Positions 56,221 to 64,000 of a DNA stretch of 64,000 bases are shown in pieces. Location of the stretch: the NCBI GenBank assembly GCA_001695595.3, contig MBPM02000003.1:1240001-1304000 (forward strand), in the 5' to 3' direction. The notes beneath the pieces were generated by a model that was not told where the DNA came from, searched no databases, and saw only the letters and a list, made by a program, of their open reading frames with translations. Every line of letters begins with the position of its first letter. The first letter of the stretch is position 1. This DNA is from Plasmopara viticola (taxonomy: Eukaryota > Oomycota > Peronosporomycetes > Peronosporales > Peronosporaceae). The position numbers and the translations under genes were made by a program.

Positions 56221-57388
56221 ATTAGAAGTTGACGCGCCAAAAGGGTTTATTGATGCGGCAGCTGTGGTCAAGTGGGACACAACAAGCGTCGATGCACCAG
56301 TAATGCGCAGCATAAAAGTATAATTTTTAGTAAAGTAGGTATATTTTCTTATTTTTTTATTTCTCAATAGCTTTTATACATTGTAGGTAATGGTGGAAAA
56401 GTTGTGATTTAAAGTAGATTTTTTTCATTTTTCCATTCTCCCTCAATTTAAATTGAATTTACGCCTTGCTATTAAGAAATCACCGACATACATTCGCGAT
56501 AAGTCATGCCCAAAAGATAAAATACCGCTTTTAAAGGCTCAAAATTTACTAGATGGCCGACTATCTCAAAATCCCCAATGTATGACGGTATAGATAGATC
56601 GTGCTCCTCATCATTAAAACCTTCAAGCAAAAGCTTCATTCGTGCATTCACACAATTTTAATAGGATTTTAACTCAGATTTCTTAGCCAAAAACTTTACC
56701 TATGGACACCAAGCATGGTAAAAATTTGAAATGTGTAATCAGATGGCTAGCTGTCCAGTGTCGTCAAGCGTCTCTGGTTGATGCGCCTACACCTCTTATC
56801 GTACAAGTGTGTGCATTAGGCTTGGCAAAGAGTTAAAGATCTAAATGAATACAAACTGTGCAACAAATGAGCAAGCACCGTGAGAGCACACAGCCTTGCA
56901 CCGCTCAAAATTGCTACATGACAACCACAAACTCCATCCTTACAAACGCTACAAGAGCATTGTATTCTCAAATCCTTTTTGATCAATATAACAATGATTT
57001 TAAAAAGCACATGACAGAGACTAGTCAACGTTAGATTTATCTAGCTTTGCATATATTGAGTATCCAAACGTCGAACTTCATCACCTCTTCAAAACATTAG
57101 TCATTCTATATATCCCATCAACCATAAAGTTTTTTTTCTGCATAAATTATTATAAGTTAAGGACCAATGGTCTTCTCATCTATGATGGCGCGCGAACGGT
57201 TGAGACACGAACTGCCTAAACGTATCGACGTAGCCAGAGCACACCTCTTGCAAACCACGCTGCACTAGTATTCGAGGAGACAAGACTCGTTAATCAGTCG
57301 CGCGTTTCAATCACCCGAGATTTATTTGTCAAAGCGGAAACTGATTGTTGATGGTGCGTGAATTTGTGATTTTTTTAAGTAAATATGA
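56221..57388. other. No gene seen; contains the outer insertion junction
   Basis: Up to 57,142 this mirrors 19,925-20,700. From 57,143 it is sequence unique in the window. No target site duplication matches the two ends of the right copy (ACTCGG before 37,861 and CATAAA after 57,142). Confidence 0.5.
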
Positions 57389-57634
57389 TTGAAATTAAAG
57401 GGGGCGGTTGACGGATCTCACATAAAGCGCACGATGACACTTTGGAACGACGCCTTACCAAAATGCTGCTACAGGGGATCTGATACTCTCAGCATTTCTT
57501 TGGCAATCTATTACGACTGCAATGCTCTGTTTCAAATACGTATGATTTCCTTCTACCCCAGAGGGTATCGCATGTCCATACTGGGCAACGTTGCTGGTCC
57601 AACCAAGGACTTAATGCTCTTTTTGTTGCCGTAG
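57389..57634 (+). pseudogene. PIF/Harbinger-like transposase scrap
   Basis: The frame includes GAVDGSHIKRTMTLWNDAL, then CYRGSDTLSISLAIYYDCNA. The DGSHI motif with a following Y-R-G/K-G ... S-x-x-L segment recalls the first catalytic Asp region of Harbinger DDE transposases. A stop ends it after 81 residues and later catalytic residues were not found. The identification is tentative. Confidence 0.4.
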
Positions 57635-59185
57635 GATAGGTGCATAGCGACGGAAGCTGAAATAATTTCTGCAACATTGACCCAGCAAGCTTCGTAGACA
57701 TGTTCATAAATCAAGTAGCAAGACCTCAACTACAAATAGCAAATTGTTACGCAGTCTCCACTTGTTCTAAAGTGCTCTTTGCATTTTGCTTGAATATTTT
57801 TGTTGAATTGCCAAAGGCAAATCAAAATTGATGAATCCGGCAACGTGTTTTATTTGCGGAAATTAGATCAAGTTCCCGGTTCATCAGATTTGTTAATTTT
57901 TGCTTATGTGGAAGCAATCGAAAAAGTGGTCAAGAGCTCTCCTTGCTCGATGTAGACAAGGAAAAAAATAGGGTAATTCTCTGGTTCAGCGGCATCGCGC
58001 CAACGGTGTGTAGTAACGCATTTTGTATCGAAATTGAAACGAAACAACAACCAGTGGAGAGACCCTTGCACGCGTACCTATTGGAATCATGTGTGAAATC
58101 CATTATAAGAACTAGAATATTCGCGCCACGGAGTATGCTGTATATGGTGATGACCAAACGTCGAAGCCATTGTACACACACATCAATTGGACTTCGGCCA
58201 TTCAACATTTCATTTATTTCCTGGTGTAGTATAATTGATGTTTTCTGTCAGAATATCGCCGAGCGAATCGTTGCATACAAGATTGCTTCCTGTTGGCTTG
58301 AGTTATTGATACCTTTCCTGAATACAAAAAAAGCAGAATCTTATTTATGAAATCGGCAAGGGTAATAAGAGTGGGTGCGCCAGCTTTGATCATCGTAGAA
58401 ATTATATTGTTTTTCTGGGTTTAGCATCCGGTCGACCTTATAGACTAAGAGGTAGGAGGCGGCCTCATCTCCAGAATGCTTGCCAAATGTTAAATTCATG
58501 TCCCATATTAGTTATATTATTGCTGCAAGACGCGTTCCACAATAGCTAGCCATTGACAGCTTGTCATTACCCTTTTTCTTAGTAACAACCAAATCTTGCT
58601 TTGTTCACCCTTTCTCCTCTTTGATTTCAAAGCATAGCCGTTCAATTTGGCAAAATCCATAACGAAGCTTTTCGTTTTTTCAAAAGCAAGGAAAGTCGCG
58701 TTTTAAAGGTTCGGCGTGGTGTTTACGTGGTTAAGCAATGATAAATAACCTTATTTGGTGTTGGCAGGAATATCTACCGGCGCTTATCAATTTACAAAAA
58801 AAGCAGTGGCTGAACATGAAGTTAAAATTTTGTTGGTCAGCATAAAGAGGGGTGATTAGCTTTAGGCAGCGGAGGATGTAGCTACAACCTCTCCCTGATT
58901 ATATTGAGTCGGAGTATCAACGCTTGTAATAACTTTATAAGGTCAAACAGACTGACATATTGGATTTGGGCATAAAAAACGTTTAAGGATTTGAACCCTA
59001 AATAATTGTGGTGAATGTTATTCAGAGGAACAACAACCCGGCAGGCAAAGGCTATAGTGGCTTTAACTTTTGCCTCACGGGGTCGGGCTAGTGAATGCTG
59101 AGACGTGGATGCTTAGACCAGCCAGAATATAGCTGTAGGTACTAGGCGTCAGAGCCTCTGTCTATGGAAGAGTGAGTCGAATTAC
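57635..59185. other. Region without a recognisable gene
   Basis: Short frames (for example 57,943-58,350) have no family resemblance. It may be the remainder of the Harbinger-like element. No terminal repeats were seen. Confidence 0.4.
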
Positions 59186-59644
59186 TTGCTTATGGTTGAT
59201 CCAGCGCATTTGAGTCCTAAGAACTTCTTTGATTTGCAAATATTGTGGCATCAAGTCGAAGTCGTCGGTCTTACAACTCACATATTCACGAGTTGCATTA
59301 GCCAAACGCCATTTTGCGAGCAAAGTAATGGTAAAAAATATTTAGTGCCGTACAAATTTGCTTTTCTCCCTGACCCCTCGATTAAACTCCAACACGTGAT
59401 TAGTATTCTCGTGCGTCGTTTATGTCAAGTTCAAAGCCAACATATTGTGCAGTATGAAGATACCCTTACTACGAGGACTCATGGAAGTATGAAGTCTCAT
59501 TTCGGCATGTTTGTTAGACGTCGAAAAAAAATAGCTTTGAATTTGAAGCTGTACACCTTTGGTCAACCCGAGCTTCCTGCAAAAAAACGAGCAAAGCTTA
59601 TCTTAGCTTTTCCTTGGTGGCTGCTGAAGGAGAGCTTATGTTAG
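59186..59644 (+). CDS. Unrecognised 152-residue open frame
   Basis: The frame runs MLMVDPAHLSPKNFFDLQIL through a region rich in hydrophobic and basic residues to a stop at 59,644. The C-terminal third contains FVRRRKKIALNLKLYTFGQP. No signal peptide, membrane helix or known motif is clear. In this AT-balanced DNA a frame of this length can occur by chance, so it may not be a gene. Confidence 0.2.
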   Translation: MLMVDPAHLSPKNFFDLQILWHQVEVVGLTTHIFTSCISQTPFCEQSNGKKYLVPYKFAFLPDPSIKLQHVISILVRRLCQVQSQHIVQYEDTLTTRTHGSMKSHFGMFVRRRKKIALNLKLYTFGQPELPAKKRAKLILAFPWWLLKESLC

Positions 59645-62414
59645 CATAAGTGTGAGCCTTACGTTGTGTAGCTGCCTTAGAACATTGCTCTCTGATAAGC
59701 GCTCTCTTTTCGGCTTGCACCCATCCGATTGGTGGATGTGTCCTACGTATGACCCGGCGCCAGCCGAGCTATTGTTATCGCGTCAACAACAAACAGCATA
59801 CGCTCCCATATTATTGTATCGCTTCACATTTGATACTATTTCCAATGACAACCTACGGACTGCATAAACTGCAATAGAGATAAGGTTTTCGAAGTGCGAC
59901 GGCTTAAATGTGGCGTTCTTCCGGTGTTGTGGCTTGAGTTGTTAGTCATCCGACTCAGGATCAAGACGTACCTGATTCGATAACCATAGGTCCGAATTAG
60001 GGCAATCGTTGATAGGTCACTAGAGTGGACGAGCAATCACACCCGAAAGTGTGACTGCTATACCAATCCGCACTCGAATGGGTGTGTAATGGCTAGATGC
60101 CTTACTGACAGAGAAATTACTATAGCGTAATGGAAATACGGAACCCAGTCCCAAAATGGCTCGGATAAATACCACCATCCCGCACTAGAGACAGCTTAGT
60201 TCGAGATGGTAGGTTCCGGCGGCTCTATCTCTCAATCGTGGCATCCTCTATCACCTCTCAATTGAGAAAAAGTTGCTTAGTTGTTCTTTGCAAATATTTC
60301 ATAAGAACTTGGTGTCTGCAAGTTCTCAAAAAAATTTAACATCACAAAGTCTATGAATGTTGTTCAAGTGGCTACATGGGCTACTTAATGCTTTATTTCA
60401 AAGAAGACGCTCAATACATCGGGTAGTACCAAGTAAAACTTAATGGATAGCATCTACTGCGGATTATTCTTAGGAGAAGATTGATGATAAAAATGCCATA
60501 CGTAGGAGTATTGTAGCTCATGACGAGATTTATTTCGGACCAGCTGGAAACACGCAGGGCCTCTGTATGAGAAAAGAGTGAGTGCTTTAGGTCAAAGGAT
60601 AGTGGTAGTGCTCGATTGAACTGGTACGGGGGCATTTTATTGTGAATTGTCCCCTTGTACAACAGTTCACATTTCTTGCCATCAGGTGCATCGCACGTCA
60701 AGTAGGCCTACAAATAGCATTCACGCATGCTATTTGAAGAGCCGTGTGCATCCCTTGCGAGCACAAGCTTCGCAGACTAGATGCCGGTTTTCAGCTTGTA
60801 ATTGCTGAGTTTGATCACCATTGGTGGCTACAGCAACCGCAATTGTTGCTCTTTTCACAGCAGCTAAATCGTACGATCCTAGAAAATTTGGAAACGCTGG
60901 TGCGGCGCCACGCAGAGATGTCAATGTGCCGAAAAAAGCTAATTTGACTAACGATTATTCAACAATACAATCAGCCCAGCAGTATGAAACTGAGTTCGGT
61001 ACATACTCGTGGTCGCTCTGTGGATTTTGTTGCACAGAGTTCTAAACGCCGAGAGCCAAATATGTATGAGTATGTGGCGGCATCACAGACTTCGCGAGCA
61101 AAACGGAAGTGCCGTGATTACCTTCGAAAAAAAAGACAACAAGTATATCTGCCCATATCCATCGGCATCGACATATTTTCATAATTTTTTCGAAAAGCGT
61201 AGGTGGGTGTGCCTCTTTATTGACGTGACTTGAAGCGAGCAATGCCAAGCAAATTCTCTTAGATCGTAGAGAAACTGCGTCAAGATTTAAGCAACCTTAT
61301 TGCGAGGTAATCCCTTGCGCGTATTTCAGGTTGAATCATACAAAAACGATAACAAATAATGCGAATTAATGTCGAAGAAAATAGTATTTATAGTAAAAGC
61401 GTTGGCTAGAGATATGAAACTATCCCATTCTTGGTCAGCAAAAAAGGGGGATTTAGCTCTAAGCAGTTGAGTGTGTAGCTATATGTGCCTCTTTTTACTA
61501 CTTCAATTTTAAATGCGACTTTCTTTTATTCAGGTTTGCCGAAAAGACCCTCTGCGAGATAAGTAAATCAGAATTGCTATCTAGCATAGTACTTCTGCTA
61601 ACATGTTCTGGGCAGTGGTAACCAGACAATGTACTGCTTTTCTAATAGCTGTTTTGTACTACTATTGCCTTCTTCTTGATCTTTGGAAAATTATCTGACT
61701 TGTGTTATACAATATGGTGAAGACATACACTAGACTGCCTCTTTGAACTCTAAACATCGATAACATAGATCCCAGTGTCCATAGATGTCTACTTTCTGAA
61801 AAAATAAGACTATAAGATACCCCAATTGCGCCTTGTACACATTTAAAACCATTTTACTGCATCAGCTCACCGTCTTTGTCCTCTGCACCTAGATGGGTTT
61901 CCAGGCCGTGGTACAGACAGTATTTTCAAGTCCCGAACCAAGCGAGTACCTTGCTGTAGATCAGTGTAAGCACGTTATGCCGTCGATGACATCTCGATCA
62001 CTCGTATACAGTAGTCGTGCTTTTAGCATCAATCACAACAAAACCGTAATGGCCGAGTGCGACTTACCAACATAGGCTTGGAGCAAGTGCTTTTCTTAAC
62101 CTAGTTCTGCTCGTAAGCCTAAGGCTATTGCTATAATGCCGGGTAGACAAAAAAATCATTGGATGATATTCTTTTTGCCGCAATAAACCCGTGAGTTGCA
62201 AGCTCGCGACCTGTGTATTTATCGTGCATTTGTATTTGTTCTTCGCTTAACTGCTTGCTCCCGATGAACTAGAGCTCACGGGTAACAGATGGGGTACACG
62301 AGAACAAGGTGCAGTCATAGTAAAATATATTTTCCTTAGTTCTAAACCCTCAGACGAACTACTAGCTAGCGACCGACGAGTACTCGAAAAGCTACGTCAG
62401 GTGCCGTGGGGCCT
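59645..62414. other. Region without a recognisable gene
   Basis: Only frames below about 100 codons occur and none is recognised. The stretch near 60,730-61,250 has overlapping frames on both strands, with no motif to choose between them. Confidence 0.4.
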
Positions 62415-62741
62415 ATGGCGCTGGGCCTCCGGCATCAACAAGTGCTCGATATGAGCCATATGCAATATCAAGGCATATGTAATACAAAATGTTTCCTTTG
62501 CGGACTACCAATCTCAATCGACGGCTTGATTAAGGGGAGATTAGATTGCAATGTGTGCTATACTCGCTCCAAAAAATGTCCAGAGACGATAAAACCTTTT
62601 TTAAGCGAGTCAACACGATACGCGGCTTACATGTTGAAAATTAAAGGTGCAAGTCAACAATTATCGCACAGTGCGATCACTGTCACGTTTAGCAATAGCA
62701 AGGCATATCTAAAATGGAGATCTTCTCAAAGGGTAAAGTAA
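62415..62741 (+). CDS. Short Cys-rich open frame, possible zinc-binding fragment
   Basis: From the first ATG the frame gives 108 residues. CNTKCFLCGLPIS, followed about 16 residues later by CNVCYTRSKKC, forms two C-x2-C pairs as in zinc ribbons or RING-like folds. It matches no specific family I know and lacks further domains. It could be a fragment of a transposon protein. Confidence 0.25.
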   Translation: MALGLRHQQVLDMSHMQYQGICNTKCFLCGLPISIDGLIKGRLDCNVCYTRSKKCPETIKPFLSESTRYAAYMLKIKGASQQLSHSAITVTFSNSKAYLKWRSSQRVK

Positions 62742-64000
62742 CCCTTTTTCTTAAATAAGTCTATCCTTTTTAAATTTAGCACAGCTTCACGAGGACAATT
62801 TTTCAAGCATTTAACTAAACTTACAAAGCTAAGCGGGTGGAGCTTCATGTTTACATCGCGCTGGATTTGAGGTTGTTTGACAGGACAAGGAGCTGTGGGT
62901 CAGCAGAGGTACTCAAATATTGTATACAAGGCCCAATGCTGTAATACCAGGGCTCTTTCCTTCCGTATCGTGACAGTTGTTCGGGACCTTCAATCTGTTA
63001 CAATTTAGATTGCGGATCTAGACGCTGGACGCCGGATCGCGCATCAAAAAGGCATTTTGCTATCACAATTGCTTTGCTCTGTTGGACATTTGGATATTTG
63101 ACGCGAATTAACACTCCATTTGCTCAGTAATATCTATCATTTAATCAGCAGACTTGATATTCCAGTTTGTCGAATAAGTGTTCAATATCTTGAACACGCC
63201 TCCCCACAAAAACACACAATCTTTCTTCTGAAATGCTACATTTTCCGTTCTATGCGTCACTCGGCCTACCCTATTAGCGAAATTCGCTTCGCAGTTTGTA
63301 TTCTATGCTGCATCCCCGCCGCGACAATCGTTTGTACGTTAAGCTACAAAATGTATTAATGAAAAGCGTTGAGCTTAGCGAAGGATATTGGTAGCGTCAA
63401 TAAAGCTCATAAAATAGACTAAATAGTTACTTCAGAGTTGAACACCGGTTAAGTCGTATAGCTTTCGCGAGACGTCGTCTCGAGAACCGCATTTAGCATC
63501 TAGTGAAACAGAAGTGAATTTGTTACAGTAGAGCACGCTGTGTGCCGCAATGTGTTTGTCCTTATCTTTCTTTTTCTCACCATAAAGAGCAAGCATCACT
63601 TTCACTAGAAAAGTTTTGCGTGATGCCGTTGCCAGAAATAAACACTGCATGTAGAGGGTGCTGTTTTGCGAAAAATCCTTATTGAGGTTTTCGCTCATCC
63701 AAAAAACTCATGGGACTTCAAAGTCGCACTTTGGCAAGATTGCTCAAAAATATTATTAATGATGGTGGCATCCATTCTTGGCAAGATTACGATTTCCACT
63801 GCTAGGATTAAAAGCCCAGGCCTCAACATAGAGTTGCGGGCTGTAGACCGCAAGACGAAGTTTTGCCAAGATTTGACGACAAGTCTCTGGTCAAAAAAAC
63901 TCACCACACCACTCGCACATTAACTTCGCTGAATGTGTCGACGAGTAGAGAAGATGATACAAATGCTTGTACCCAGGTGACTATTTCTTCATAAAGATGC
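62742..64000. other. Region without a recognisable gene
   Basis: Frames up to about 88 codons overlap on opposite strands (63,432-63,923). I see no family motif and no RNA gene. Confidence 0.4.

Larger units (their letters stand above)
47969..57142 (-). repeat. Block B', inverted copy of block B
   Basis: Reverse copy of 19,925-29,087. It begins inside the Copia pol sequence (AAAATACAAGGCATG) and ends at CATAAAGTTTTTTTTCTG. Beyond 57,142 the sequence is unrelated to block A, whereas in the left copy block A is directly attached at this point. Confidence 0.9.

Noticed and set aside
10210..57142. A single large palindrome centred in the core
   Set aside because: The two inverted repeats have different centres (about 28,900 for A, 38,530 for B), so no single palindrome exists; the order is permuted.
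59186..59644. Confident novel gene
   Set aside because: It is the longest frame in the right tail but shows no motif, no splice context and no duplication-independent support; kept only as a low-confidence entry.

Overview
This window looks like nuclear DNA from an oomycete (stramenopile), probably of the Phytophthora / downy mildew group. Genes are compact, with GT-AG introns of about 47-96 nt. A broken gene carries the EGF plus 'CP-GDDP' domain style I associate with stramenopile surface proteins. LINE, Copia, Mutator-like and Harbinger-like relics fill the rest. The species assignment is inference; no search was possible.

Layout. (1) 1-10,209: two degenerate LINE retrotransposons, both on the minus strand, lying head to tail. 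(2) 10,210-29,087: block A (10,210-19,924) followed directly by block B (19,925-29,087). A holds an intact MED31 gene, a decayed EGF-domain gene, a repeated TIR-type element, a MULE with a 9-bp target duplication and a solo LTR. B holds a MULE transposase relic, an LTR-element relic and the 3' part of a Copia element. (3) 29,088-37,860: single-copy core. It starts with the rest of the Copia element, then carries CWC25 (splicing), UBE2H (ubiquitin E2), an EAF-like Pol II elongation protein with an added AT-hook, a possible tiny spliced gene, a PAS-like protein gene and the selenocysteine tRNA gene. (4) 37,861-57,142: a second copy of the A+B segment. (5) 57,143-64,000: gene-poor DNA with a Harbinger-like transposase scrap and unrecognised ORFs.

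The main result is the shape of the second copy. Both blocks are inverted, but they lie in the order A'-B', not the B'-A' expected of a simple inverted duplication. A' and B' are separated by about 349 bp of unrelated sequence. This is what results if the 18.9-kb segment was joined end to end into a circle, opened exactly at the A|B boundary and inserted in reverse orientation. The Copia element runs unbroken across 29,087 on the left and is cut at the matching point (47,969) on the right, so the left copy is ancestral.

Consequences. The window carries two intact MED31 genes. Their coding sequences differ at three positions, all silent, while the 65-nt intron also differs at three. The opening point of the inferred circle lies 112 bp upstream of the MED31 start, so the two copies have different upstream DNA. 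The insertion point lies about 230 bp from the 5' end of the tRNA-Sec gene. The core genes show no disruption.
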